Positions 35,583 to 48,020 of a stretch of DNA of 64,000 bases are shown here, in pieces. The position numbers and the translations under genes were made by a program. Under the pieces are notes generated by a model. It did not search any database and was not told the DNA's origin. It saw nothing but the letters and a program-made list of their open reading frames with translations. The DNA comes from Escallonia rubra. Its lineage: Eukaryota > Streptophyta > Magnoliopsida > Escalloniales > Escalloniaceae. Location: NCBI GenBank assembly GCA_033065855.1, contig JAVXUO010002884.1:186001-250000 (forward strand). Direction: 5' to 3'. The first letter of the stretch is position 1, and every line of letters starts with the position of its first letter.

Positions 35583-38500
35583 ATGGGCCGTTGTTCATGC
35601 TTCGGCCGGAAGAAGGGTGTGAAGCGTAAGAACCTGGAAGATGCAAAACCCAACCCGGGGCCTTCCAACGTCCCTGGTTTTCCTTCTGGTAAAACTTTCT
35701 TGGTAATTTTTTCTTGTTAATAGTTGATTGGTCGCCAGCCGAAAGAATCTAGATTCTTTTTTGATGATCAATTCGCTCTATATTCGTGATTCTTGTTTTT
35801 CTGTTTTTGTTTTTTGTTCAATTCTTGATCTTTGTAGTACTGGCTATTCTGCTTCTTGCTAGATTTGGCTGTATTGATCGACCAGAATCACTGATATGTA
35901 GCACTAAGTTACAAACGCAATGTTTTAGTACACTAGTACAATTAGAGCAGAAGATAGGTGTGTGGGCCTTTGATATGACTCGAAAACCTAGGTGTTGCAT
36001 CGGTTTGTGCCGAAAACCCAGACGTTAGCTAGGCAAGATTTACATGCATCGGCAGGGTTCTTTGAGCTTATGTTCTGGGCTAGGTATTGTCCTCTAAGTT
36101 TTCGGAACAGTTTATTCTTCTTAAAAAAAATTAGCTATATCTTGTCTAGTCTAACTCTTGATTTGAAATATGTTTGGCATAGTCATCACTTATGCTCTCA
36201 GATGATTAAATCAATATTTTACAGATGATGTTTGTGGTTTTTTTTTTCCCGACCAGAAAGTGTATTACTGCGTCAGAATTTCTTTTCTGCAAATTCCTGC
36301 TCAAAACAGTCCCTCTACAATGATATGATATTTAACAGCAGTTGGGAAAAACAAGGATTGGGGTAAAGAAATGGGCTCGAGGAGTAAATTTTAAGTATTA
36401 TTCAAGTCTTATGCCTATCATCTACTTTCCATGTTGTTACTGATTACATATTTAGTTTGTTCTCAATTTCTAAAGCTTTCTCTGGCTGTTGAAGTACTTA
36501 ATGAAATTGCATGCAGTTAAATCGAAAACCAACGCACAGCGGAAACAGGAACTATCAATTTCAAAACATGGCTCTGATGCTAAAAGGGTGGGTAACACAT
36601 TTACTTACCGAGAGCTCGCAACTGCAACGAACAATTTCAAGAAAGAGTCCTACATTGGGGAAGGCGGTTTTGGGAAAGTATTCAGAGGGCAAATCGAAAC
36701 AACCGGTCAGGTGAATTCCAATTCCTGGAAAAGATTTACTTCTAGGACTTTCATCCTCATACAGGAATCAACAACCATGTTGAGGTTTACAGTGATTTCT
36801 GTGATTTACTTTATCTGGTAACTGAAAGCGCGCCGGTAACTTGCTTTTTAATAAACTGTGAGTTGTAACCATTGGCAGGCCATTGCCGTCAAGCAACTAA
36901 ATAAGACTGGTTTTCAAGGGGACAAGGAGTTTCTGGTGGAGATTCTCATGCTCTCTATTTTGCGCCATCCTAACCTTGTCAATCTGATCGGATACTGTGC
37001 TGAGGGGGACCAACGCCTGCTTGTTTATGAGTACATGCCCTTGGGATCTTTGGAATATCACCTTCATGGTAAGGACCTATTGTTACTTCATAATCTGCTT
37101 CTCTCATGTTCAGATTGCTTTTGTTTTATCTTTTGTTAGAGAACGAAAGAAAATGTGCTTCCTTTGGAGAATAATATGTTCATTGGTATAATTTTTGCAA
37201 GCTCGTATGTTGTTGAGATTGGAGTTCTTCTCTCATGTTCAAATTGCATATGTTATACGTAGAGAAGGAAGATAACGTGCTTCATTTGAAAAATAGTATG
37301 TTCATTGCTCTAACTTTTGCAAGCTCATTATTGTTGAGATTGGACTTTTTTAAGGAAGTTTTTCTAGATACTTTCTATGATTCTCTATAGATATAGAGAA
37401 GACTGTAGACTTTCTCCTGGATTTATCTTCACAGATATGTCCTGCATTTTGCTATCTCTATAATTGAGACATGTTCATCTTAAAAGCTTTAGTTTTTTTA
37501 ACACCACTAAGAGTGGAAGATGGAGCATCACAATTGTATTCCACCAAGCTGGCTTTTTTCCTATACAATCTCGGAGTGTCTTAGTGTTGTATGCTAATCT
37601 CACGAAAATGCAAAATTAAACAGCCACTTGTTAAACTATTGAGAGCAGAACTTGTAGGATTTCCCATGTCAGGAGTCACAATAGATGTATAAGTCACATC
37701 TGTGCTCGTATGTGAATTACAATGAGACTACTTATGTTGCGTTTGAAATGAAAGATACGAGATAAAGAGTATAAGCTAGAAATGCATATGAGACCTTGGG
37801 GTGTGGATTAAGAACATTGACTGTTCCTGCTGTATGGACTAAAATGCCATCATAAGTGTAAACAGTAATATGTATACTGCACCTATGTTTAGCGTAGCCT
37901 CTATATTTGCCTTACATCTTTGGGTCATTGTGCAGACCTTACTCCTGATATGGAACCGCTTGATTGGAATACAAGGATGAGGATAGCAGCTGGCGCAGCC
38001 AGAGGATTGGATTACCTGCATAATCAAGCTAATCCCCCTGTTATTTACAGGGATTTAAAATCATCCAACATTTTGTTAGATGAAGGTTATCACCCAAAAC
38101 TTTCTGATTTCGGGCTTGCAAAGTTTGGGCCAGCAGAGGACAAGTCACATGTCTCAACTAGGGTCATGGGAACCCATGGATACTGTGCGCCTGAATATGG
38201 CGCCAGCGGAAAACTGACAATGAAGTCTGACATCTACAGTTTTGGGGTAGTCTTGTTGGAACTGATTACTGGACGTAGAGCATTGGAGGCCTCTGGAGGC
38301 GAAAAACGATCGCTTGTTGAATGGGTAACTAACTTAACAAGTACTAGTAAATCCATAGATTTCAGGGTGCTTAGTCGTCTACATCTGTATCTTTATTGCA
38401 TCTGGACTAAAATACTTTGGCAGTAAAACCAACTTTTCAGTAAGTTGATCTACACCCTATATGCCAAAAATTGCTCCATCTCATATTCAAGGTTCCTGAT

Positions 38501-39131
38501 GCCTGGAGTGTGCAACTGTTGTTGCTTAGCAGTACCATGTTGGAGGGTTCTTATGCCCTTATTATGTGGACACAAATAGTTGTGTTTATTTTGTTTTGCA
38601 ACTAATACGTATGTTCGTTTTTTTCTTTTTGTATTTTGCCATTTTTTGTCTTACCACTATTCGTTACGTATTGGCTGATTGTAGGCACGACCCATGTTGA
38701 GAGACCGCGAGAACTTTGTCCAGTTAGCAGATCCTCGCCTGAGAGGCCACTTCTCAGAATCCGCCTTACGCAGATTTCTGGAGACGGCATTGATGTGTCT
38801 CCGCACAGAGGCCCACAAGCGGCCTAGTGTTAGTGATGTGGTGCTTGCTTTAGATTACTTGGCGTCCCATCCATATGACCCCAAAGTGGCTCGTGGAAGT
38901 AGGGTTAGAGATGGGAGAGGCAGAAGGGTACCTGGGGCCGGGAGAGAGGGACAAAGAAATATGAACGCAGAAGACTACAAGGGTCCCGATGACACTCCAA
39001 AGGAAACAAGCTTGTCGAACAAGGATGTAGAACGAGAGCAAGCTGTGGCAGAGGCCAAGGTATGGGGAGAGACTTGTAGAGAACAGAGGCGACTAAGTGC
39101 AGAAACCGATTTTGATGCATGTAGGGTTTAG
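35583..39131 (+). CDS. Receptor-like cytoplasmic kinase, RLCK-VII (PBS1-like)
   Basis: Five exons (35583-35688, 36517-36710, 36879-37068, 37936-38324, 38685-39131), GT/AG borders, 441 residues. The N terminus [12 protein letters not shown] has Gly2 and Cys4/Cys6, the usual myristoylation/palmitoylation signature that anchors these kinases at the plasma membrane. The kinase domain starts at [13 protein letters not shown]. Glycine loop GEGGFGKV is at 83-90, the catalytic Lys is K105 (AVKQL), the loop YRDLKSSN is at 201-208 with catalytic Asp D203, DFG at 221-223 and APE at 248-250. Family knowledge: RLCK-VII kinases relay signals from immune and developmental receptors. The C-terminal tail (about 350-441) is basic and hydrophilic. 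Motifs are complete, so it should be active. The exact subgroup member is not resolved. Confidence 0.94.
37100..37348. repeat. Diverged tandem duplication in RLCK intron 3
   Basis: Two ~125-base units (about 37100-37225 and 37229-37348) each start ttctctcatgttca(g/a)attgc, include aatatgttcattg or agtatgttcattg, and end gttgttgagattgga or ttgttgagattgga. They are non-coding and lie between exons 3 and 4. Confidence 0.8.
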
Positions 39132-40285
39132 AGGAGAAATAGATGATTTGCTTTCTCAGCAGTGAACTCCAGAACATTATGATTGTAGTGTAATGGGCCC
39201 TTTATATGTCCCCTCCATCTAAAGGACAAATTTACTGGTTCCGATCCGCACAGTAATCTTATATCGAAGGTTAAGGAGTTGTTGAATAGAGATTGGGATT
39301 GTCCAATCAGCTTTAATAAGAGATACATGAATATTTCTGCTAATCAACTAGTCAAGGGTAGCCAGATTGCTGTATCGAAGCTATATTTAGTCGAGCCATC
39401 GTAGTGTTACTGAATCTTGGCTTTTGTTGTTGGATGATGTAATATAGTTTACGTTATTGTTGTTTAGACGTTTTATTTTTATACTTTTTTCTCAAACACT
39501 TGGAAGAATCTTTGGAAAAAACACCACCTAATCCACACACAAAGCGTTGCTTAATCTCTCGTGTGACGTTCTTTGGGAGAGAATCTCTTTACCACAAGAT
39601 ATTGAGAGTAGTCATTAAATTTGATTTAGGTAGATAGCTGAATCCGTAATATCTATATAGTGTAATGGACCTCCGATAGTAAAATAGTCAGATAGGTAAT
39701 TGGCAGCGACAAAGTTTAGTAGAATCCTCCTTCTTTGTGGTATTCCACATCGGATGTCAGATAGTATGGAATTACTCTTATAACACATTGTTTATGATCT
39801 TAAAAGTGCGTATAGGTTAGCCTTTTTAAGGGAGGCATCTCCCTGTGATAAGACAATTAATCACTTACCGATAGAATCTTGACCACGAGTTAGACAAAAA
39901 ACGAGTAAGATAAAGTAGTCAACCAAAAATTAGTTTAGCATAATTACCTTATCCTACCTACTTGAATTTGGTCACGCAACCTTCTTCCCGGGTAGGACGT
40001 GGATGGAGAATATATATACAGTTGTCTCCGTCTACAAACCGTACTTAGCCTGGGTTTCGTACAAAAACCCATTGTGTTATCTTTAGCTTTGGCCCTAAGG
40101 ATCATGTAAAACATTGTACTGGACACCATTTGGCAGTTGACCTTCTCAAGGCTAACACGCTCCAAATGCTCATCCTACTAAAAAAAAAAGGGGGCAAAAA
40201 GATTAACACACACACGATGACGATTAAATATACTGATAAGGATAATAATAACAACTTCCGGTTGCTATCAAATACTGGTTACGCA
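39132..40285. other. Downstream of RLCK, intergenic
   Basis: The start holds the kinase 3' UTR. No gene or clear repeat was recognised up to the LTR-like element. Confidence 0.4.
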
Positions 40286-40289
40286 ACAC

Positions 40290-41900
40290 GCCATGCGTTG
40301 GTCTAGCCTTCCACCACACCATGTGCACCTTGCCTTGGTTATGAAACCACTCCCCGGAGAGCGCAACATCCTGCGGAGGTAGGCGACTCTTCCAGAATAC
40401 TATATCCGCCAGGGAGCTCCAAGCTCTCTGGCACGGAGACTTCCTTTCCACCAGGTAGACGACTCCTCCGAGACACTACTTTGGCGAGCTCCAAACTCTC
40501 TGGCATAAGGACTCGCTAGCGGGGATAGGCTCGCTTTCTAAGACATTATCTCTGTTAGGGAGCTCTAAGTGCTTCGGCATGAAGACTCCTCTTTCGCCAG
40601 GTAGACGACTCCTCTGAGATGCTACCTCGGCCCGTCAGGTAAACGACTCTTCCAGGATATTACCTTGGCGCGCTTCAGGTGCTCCGGCATAAGGACTCAC
40701 CAGCAGGGATAAACGACTATTCCTTGACATTATCTCCGCCAAAGAGCTCTAAGTGCTCCAGCATGAAGACTCTCATTCCGCAAGGTAGACGGCTCCTCCG
40801 GTATGCTACCTTGACCTGTCGGGTAAGCGACTCCTCAAGGACACTACATTGGTGCGCTTCGAGTGTTCCTGCATAAGGACTCACCCGTGGGGATAAGCAA
40901 CTCCTCCGGGACGCTATCTCCGTCAAGGAGCTCTAAGTGCTTAGGCATGAAGATTCCCCTTAGAACCAGGTAGACGGTTCCTCTGGGATGCTACATCGGC
41001 CCTTCGGGTAGGCGACTCCTCCGAGACACTACCTTGGTGTGATCCGAGTGTTTCAGCACGAGGACTCACCCGCGGGAAATGCGACTCCTCCGGGACACTA
41101 TATCCACCAGGGAGTCTGCGTGACTAGTCTACGTGCTCCGGCAATGAAGGCTTTCATCAGCACCCAGAGGGACTATGACTCCTGGGTCACTCCAAGACGG
41201 GAGCAGGTCATCGGAGGGCATTGCGCCTAGTCTGCCTGGCAGTTGGGCATCAAGTTTTCCGTACCGCTGCAAGTCATCGGCGTCTCTTGATGCCCCTGTG
41301 AGAATTTGCAAGGGCTTTGGACTGGTGGCTAGATCAAGGGGGCTCTCTAGCCATAGTGGTGTTGTGTGAGCCAGTCTTTCCAGATAGACAGAGCGATGTT
41401 GTGCGGGGCAGTCCCGCTGAATATGCGCCGACAGTCCGTGGAGCACCGACATCTGTGGCCCCCTCTATGACGTGTCACTCCTAGGGAGCGCCACGTGTCG
41501 GTTGATGACATCATCATCTCAACCTCTATTAATAGGGGTCTTGAGAATTCATTTTAGGAGGACTTTAGACTTTCATTCTCACAATCATTTTCTCACTCTA
41601 GAATTTTAGAGAGAGAAACATACAAAACCTTAACTCTGGGCGTAAGCGACGGACTGTGACTGTCGTCGTGTATTCTTCCCATGCCATCGCCCCTTGCAAC
41701 ACTGCCACTCCTCAGGCTCTGTTTAGGAAGTCACTGGTATCTGTCCTTACTTCATCCTTATTGTATCCCACATCAGTATACTTGGCATTTGACTCGGACT
41801 GCATTCCTTGTGGCACATCTACGTCGACTGCGAACTCACTTACTTGGCATCACTTGCTTTTCTATTTTAGACCGCCTAATTTATTTCCTGGTATCTTTTC
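40290..41900 (+). mobile_element. LTR-like retroelement, copy 1 (U3 minisatellite family)
   Basis: This segment shares order and sequence with 59540-60960: the lead-in atgtgcacctt(g/a)cctt(t)g, tandem U3-type units, a cgccacgtgtcg block, a TATA-like tattaatagggg(t) at 41527-41538 followed by cttgagaattcattt, then the R/U5-like stretch tctagaatttt.agagagaa and ccactcctcaggctctgtt. The geometry (repeats, then TATA, then transcribed leader) suits a solo LTR or a non-coding LTR element. No protein-coding domain, primer-binding site or target duplication was found, so boundaries are approximate. Confidence 0.6.
40330..41110 (+). repeat. ~183-bp U3 tandem repeats, copy 1
   Basis: At least four diverged units have a period of about 182-185 bases. 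Landmarks are '(c/t)ggcataaggactc.cc' near 40502, 40684, 40869 and 41051, and 'aggtagacg(a/g)ctcctc(c/t)g' between them. Each unit holds two sub-copies of a 'gactcctccg.ga.actac' core, so the array has internal higher-order structure. It probably acts as the enhancer region of the LTR. Confidence 0.75.
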
Positions 41901-41944
41901 ACGTACATTGATGCTCCCGACCAAAGCACAACCATAACGACATT

Positions 41945-42520
41945 CGATGTCAAAACTCTGAGGGCATATTGTACGTTGTCAGTGAAAACGTTTAAACAAC
42001 ACACGATTTTTTTACAAACATAAAACATTACATTGTCTTACATAGTTACTTTTTGCTTCTTTGCAGTATATCTTATATTGTTCATGATCGATCCCTCCTC
42101 GTATCCCACTTCAAGCTTGAATTCACAGTTTTAAGTTCAGCCTCCAGTTTATCCTTTACGTTTGAGGTCGCCACGTTTCCACCAAGTAACTACAAACCCA
42201 CGCGGAAGAAGATGATCACGATGAGACGTTAAAAGCTCTCGATTTCAGCGTACTAATAGTTTTTGAAGCTTGAGGAATTTGTTTTAATCTTTTCTTTTTA
42301 GAAAACCACTATTTAAACTCCCTCGTCAACAATATACCGCATCTGATGTTACTATGCATGCAGTAAAGATAACCTTCACGTAGCGGAGAGATCTGGGAAA
42401 GAACGAGGTGGGAGGAAGCACGAGGAGTGGGCTGCTGCGTATAATGGCAAGGAAATATTGCACCAGGGTTCATGATTATGGGCTATTGCGTATGTTGGAA
42501 TCTGGGCTAAACCTCCCTTA
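41945..42520. other. Intergenic, nothing recognised
   Basis: Non-coding on both strands. Confidence 0.4.
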
Positions 42521-42522
42521 AG

Positions 42523-42912
42523 GGTGTGTTTGGATATGTGATTTTGAAATACTGGGCATTTCTAAATATCCTCATTTCGAAATTCCTTGATTTACAAATT
42601 CTATCATTTTGAAATATCTTGTTTGGAAGAAAATAAGCAAAAAGTTGTTAAAAAAGGTGGGAGGCAAGATTCCTAAAAAATAGGGAACTAGTTATTGTGG
42701 GTTTGTAACTGATTGGTGTGGATTTGACAAATAACTAGTTTAGACTAGTGATTTGAACTGTGGATTTGGTGACCCCAAATTCACAGTTCAAATCACTTCG
42801 AAATTTCAAAAATTCCGTTCTGAACTATCCAAACAAGATATTTTGTCCAAAGAATTTACAAATACCCTACCAAAGTCAAATCCCCATTTCGAATCCTATA
42901 TCCAAACACACC
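42523..42912. mobile_element. MITE with GGTGTGTTTGGAT ends
   Basis: Perfect 13-base inverted termini GGTGTGTTTGGAT (42523-42535) and ATCCAAACACACC (42900-42912) bound a 390-bp non-coding element. Imperfect pairing extends further inward. The triplet aag lies on both sides (42520-42522 and 42913-42915), a possible 3-base target duplication. A truncated relative is at 17284-17530. Confidence 0.75.
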
Positions 42913-43085
42913 AAGGAAAAGGCTGCCATAACAAAATAGAAAGTTGCTAAAAAGAACAAACTTTTTTAACAAAATTTCATCTATTTGTCGAGTGGACCAA
43001 TTGACTATCCACTCCTCCAATTACATGTTATCTATGGAGATTTCACAGTAGATTGAATTGATATTTTCCTTTTTTTTATTATATG

Positions 43086-44308
43086 TGAAACCAATAAAAT
43101 AACCCTAGAGGGGGGGTGAATAGGATTTTAAGACTACTTTAAAATATAACAACCAACAAACCTTAATCTAAAAAAAAACTCAAGTAAACAAGCAACCAAT
43201 CTCAACACAATATGTAAAACAATAATGTAAAGAGAGAAGGGTTTAGAGATACTTGAAAATGAGAATTGAATGGTTCGGCTTGATATACCCACAAGCCTAC
43301 GTCCACCCCTTCAAAGAAGTCCCTTGAAAGGCCCTAGAATCCACTAGTATAATCTTCCTTACGGGTCAAGATCGAACCTCTTACAATCCCTTGATGCTAT
43401 GCCCACATCAAGAACAAGCTTTGACAAACCCAAAGCTCCAAAGCTTGACAACCCCAAGCTTTGATACAAGAACCTTTCAATGAAGAAATGAGTACAAGAT
43501 TTCACTCTTAAGAAGTAGATGAGTACAAGTTGAAGTACTAGAACAAGAGAGATGAGTGTATGATGACTTATGAAAGTGTATCTCTCTCTAATGTAAGCTC
43601 ACAATAAATGCTCTCTTGAAAAGGATGAGAAATCAATGAAAACAAGAGAGATTTGAACAATTGCTTTGATCTTTGAGAATATTAAAGATAGGAGAGCTTT
43701 GAATGCAATTGATGAATGAAAACAATGCCCAAGATGAGTATTTATAGAGCTGGGAATAAATATGACCGTTTGGGGTTAGGTAGGGCATTAAATGCGCCAA
43801 ACGGTAAATGCAGTCGACTGCAATGCCCATTGCAGTCGACTGTAACCCAAAAAGTAGCCGTTGGAAATTCAAATTTCCAACTTGCAGTCGACTGCAATGC
43901 AATGCAGTCGACTGTAATGAGCTACTGGAAGTATTGCAGTCGACTGCATTCAATGCAGTCGACTGTAATACCCTACTGCCCAATATGCAGTCAACTGCAT
44001 CCCTGAAAATGCAGTTTCCTGTTTTTAAAGCATGAAAAACTTTTTATGCATGCAAGGGAAACCTATGGGCAATTTCTAGTTTACAAAGACGGAAATAAAA
44101 GAATGAAAACTTCAATCGTCGAATTTCCTCTTTGATGCGTTCCGTTGAGAGTCTTTGATCGTGTTGCTCGTCTAATAATCCGTTTGCATGAGTATGAGAT
44201 TGTTCCTATTGCTTCATCAACTCAATGCATGTTAGACAGCATAATCATCAATGTTAGTTATCATCAAAATCAAATATAATCCTAGGTTAAATAACCGTAG
44301 GGTTAACA
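43086..44308 (-). repeat. 3' LTR of Copia element
   Basis: 1,223 bp, with the coding-strand ends TG...CA. It lacks a 38-bp segment and a 20-bp extension of the palindrome array that are present in the 5' LTR. An array of TGCAGTCGACTGCA-type palindromes lies at 43809-43998. Confidence 0.93.
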
Positions 44309-44310
44309 AT

Positions 44311-44323
44311 CTCCCCCTTTTTT
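44311..44323 (-). promoter_or_regulatory. Polypurine tract (plus-strand primer)
   Basis: On the minus strand AAAAAAGGGGGAG sits two bases before the 3' LTR. Similar ctcccccta/ctcccccttt (plus) tracts recur at about 44439, 44465 and 44531, a multiple polypurine-tract arrangement known from Sireviruses. Confidence 0.85.
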
Positions 44324-44877
44324 ATGATGGCAAACATTGATTCAAATAATATGAGATATATAAGATAATATGCGAAATGAAGCATAACAATCTCAATTAA
44401 AAACCATAAGGGGTCATGAGAAAAATCATGACAAAACGCTCCCCCTATCTTAAGCAATGTAGGGCTCCCCCTAACTTAAGTAATATATGCTCATATCAAG
44501 TTCACACAAATATGAATCAACAATATTTTCTCCCCCTTTTGACATCATTGAAAAAAGTCAAGGGTGTGTGTGAAAGTGATCAACTTATGTATCCATCCAT
44601 GGATAATCAATATTGCCAACAAGGGCATTCAAAATCATAAACACATAAGTACTTGAATAACCATTGAAAGGTGTACCAAGCGCCTTTTACAAAAATAGCA
44701 CAAATATGAAGTGTAAAGGTTTTAGAAATATGAGTGTGTGCAAATCAAATGAATATCAACAAAATCAATAAGTTTGAAAATAGTAACATCAACCAAAGCA
44801 TGCTTTAAACATATTAAGTAATGTTCAAGCATGAGAAGTGCAACTTGCATGATTAGCACAATAGATATAACATTTAG

Positions 44878-47800
44878 TCACATAGGTGAAGACATGCCAA
44901 GTTCTCTTCTAAGAGCGGTAAACCTCTTCGAATCTAAAGGTTTAGTGAAGATGTCCGCTAATTGGTGATTTGTGTCCACGAAATCTAGAACAATATCACC
45001 TTTTTGCACATGATCACGGATAAAATGGTGTTTGATTTCTATGTGCTTTGTGCGTGAATGTTGGATAGGATTTTTGGTCAAATCAATGGCACTAGTATTA
45101 TCGCATAAGAGAGGTATGTGATCATACTTGAGTCCAAAATCCAAAAGGGTTTGTTTCATCCAAAGAATTTGTGCACAACAAGCACCAACCGCCATATATT
45201 CGGCTTCGGTGGTAGAGAGTGCAACCGAATTTTGCTTTTTGGAACTCCAAGAAACAAGAGAGTGACCTAGGAATTGGCAACCTCCACTAGTACTTTTCCG
45301 CTCGGTTTTGCAACCGGCATAGTCGGCGTCGGAGTAACCAATTAGGTCAAAAAATGAAGTGTTTCTAGGAAACCATAACCCTAAATCGTGAGTGCCCTTA
45401 AGATATCTAAGGATTCTCTTGACGGCAATCAAATGAGATTCCTTAGGACAAGCTTGAAATCTAGCACATAAACAAACACTAAACATTATATCGGGTCTAC
45501 TTGCGGTAAGGTAAAGGAGTGATCCGATCATACCTCGATAGCGCTTAATATCAACATCCTTACCCTTTTCATCTTTATCAAGCTTTAATGAAGAGCTCAT
45601 TGGAGTGTCAAAAGCATTTGATGCTTCCATGTCAAATCTCTTGAGTAGCTCTTTGGTGTATTTGGCTTGGTTGATAAAGATTCCATCCTTGCTTTGTTTG
45701 ATTTGCAATCCAAGGAAGAATGTGAGTTCTCCCATCATGCTCATTTCAAACTCCTTACTCATACAAGAAGCAAACTCTTCGCACAAGGATCCATTAGTAG
45801 CTCCAAATATAATATCATCAACATAAATTTGCACCAACAATAAGTCATTGCCCTTAGATTTTATAAAAAGAGTGGTGTCAAGTTTTCCTCTTGAAAAACC
45901 ATTTTCTAAAAGAAAATTACTTAGCCTTTCATACCAAGCTCTAGGAGCTTGTTTTAAACCATAAAGAGCTTTGCTAAGTCGGAAAACATGGTTTGGAAAT
46001 TTTTCATGTTCAAAGCCGGGAGGTTGAGCCACATAGACCTCCTCCGAAATAAAACCATTTAGAAAGGCACTCTTGACATCCATTTGAAAGAGTTTAAAAT
46101 CTCTATAGCAAGCAAAAGCTAAAAGCATTCTAATAGATTCAAGTCTAGCTACCGGTGCATAAGTTTCATCAAAATCAATTCCTTCCTCTTGGTTATAACC
46201 TTGGGCCACTAATCTAGCCTTGTTTCTAACCACGACTCCGGATTCATCAAGTTTGTTTCTATAAATCCATTTTGTGCCTATAATCCTAAAGTTTTGAGGT
46301 TTAGGCACAAGGGTCTAAACTTGATTTCTTTCAAATTGAACTAGCTCTTCTTGCATAGCAAGCATCCAAGATTCATGATGTAGAGCTTCGGAAAATTTCT
46401 TTGGTTCAATTTGGGAAAGAAACGCTATATTAACATGTTGTTGAAGAGAGCGTCGAGTTCTTACCCCACTCGAAGGATTACCTAAGATTTGATCGCTTGG
46501 ATGATCCTTTTTGTAAGTCCAATCTTTTGGTAATTCTTGAGAGTCGTCCAAGTTTGAAGCATCATTAATTGCTTCCTCATTTCCCCCTTGAGAACTTGAT
46601 GGTTGCTCCCCTAGATCAATTTCTTTGGGGTTGCCTTGTAGTGTATCACTTATGTCCAAAGTTCTCAAGTCATTGTCCATGTCATCTACATTAACAATGT
46701 TAGTCCTCCGAAGAAAAGGATTAGTCTCATCAAAAGTAACATTAATGGATTCTTCAACAACCAAAGTACTTTTATTATAAACTCTATATGCCATACTATT
46801 ATTAGAATAATCAAGAAAAATACCCTCAAAGGTTTTGGAATCAAATTTGCTAAGGTGATCCTTGGTATTTAAAACAAAGCATTTGCAACCAAAGACTCTA
46901 AAAAAGCTCACCTTAGGTTTCTTATCATTAAAAAGCTCATAAGGGGGTTTTTAACAAAATCTTTCGCAAGATAACTCTATTAAGAACAAAGCATGCACAA
47001 TTGACCGCCTCCGCCCAAAAGTATTTAGGTAAACTATATTCGTTAAGCATTGTTCTTGCCGCTTCTTGCAAAGACCTATTCTTTCTTTCGGCAACACCAT
47101 TTTGTTGAGGAGTTCTAGGGGCCGAAAAATTATGTGATATCCCAAAGTCATCACACAAGGCTCCTATTTTTTAATTTTCAAATTCTCTACCATGATCACT
47201 TCCAATGCTTGTAATCAAATAACCTTTTTGATTTTGAACACGTTTTGCAAATGAAGTGAACACATTTAGAGATTCAACTTTGGTAGCCAAAAAGAAAGTC
47301 CAAGTATAGCGAGAATAGTCATCAACAATAACAAAACAATATGATTTACCACCAAGACTAGTAGTTGGGATTGGTCCAAACAAATCCATATGAAGTAATT
47401 GCAAGGGTCTAGAAGTAGATACCATTTTCTTCGGTTTGTGAGAGACCTTCTTTTGCTTACCCATTTGACAAGCATCACATACTTTATCTTTCTCAAACTT
47501 GATCTTCGGGAGACCCCTCACAAGTTCTTTGCTTGAAATATCCTTCAAATGCTCCATATGCATGTGACCAAGTCTTCGATGCCAAAGCCAAGATGTTTCA
47601 CTAATAGCACTAAGACACTTGACATCTTGGTTAGCTAAATCATTTAATTGAATGGAGTAAACATTGTTATCTCTACTACCAACCAAAATAGTTTCATTGT
47701 TCTTCAAGGATAGTATAGTGCATTGAGAAGCCTCAAAGATAACTTTAAAACCTTTATCACTAAATTGACTAATACTAAGCAAGTTATGCTTCAATCCTTC

Positions 47801-48012
47801 AACATATAACACATTTTCAATTGAATGTGGTTCCTTACCAATAGTTCCTTTACCTTTGATTCTTCCTTGAGAATTGTCACCAAAGGTCACATTTCCTCCT
47901 TCCTTAAGATCAATCGATGTGAAAAGAGATATGTTGCCGGTCATATGTCTTGAGCATCCACTATCAAGAATCCACTTCTTGCTACTAGATTTTGCTTTGA
48001 GACATACCTATA
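44878..48012 (-). pseudogene. Copia pol polyprotein, broken
   Basis: Protease: WILDSGCSRHMTG just before 47944. GAG-pre-integrase: WHRRLGHMHMEHL and a zinc-binding C..C (CDACQMGK). Integrase core: MDLFGPIP with the first acidic residue, SDHGREFEN with the second, and NGVAERKNRSLQE with the third. Reverse transcriptase: [20 protein letters not shown], then YVDDIIFG as the catalytic YVDD. RNase H: SDADYAGC through the C-terminal DIFTKPLD. Inactivating changes are TAA at 47171-47173 between the second and third integrase acidic residues, a frame shift at the G5 run 46943-46947 (C5 on the coding strand), and TAG at 46315-46317 where copies normally have Trp (NQVWTLVP). The final frame (46308-44878) is intact. 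Confidence 0.92.
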
Positions 48013-48020
48013 AACACAAA

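Noticed and set aside
40330..41110. CRISPR-like regular spacing in the tandem repeats
   Set aside because: Units are ~183 bases, diverged, contiguous and in a plant LTR-like element, unlike short identical repeats with unique spacers.
43633..44035. Short ORFs rich in LQSTA/CSRLQ repeats in each LTR
   Set aside because: They are direct translations of the TGCAGTCGACTGCA palindromes, present in both LTRs and both strands, so they are repeat artefacts.
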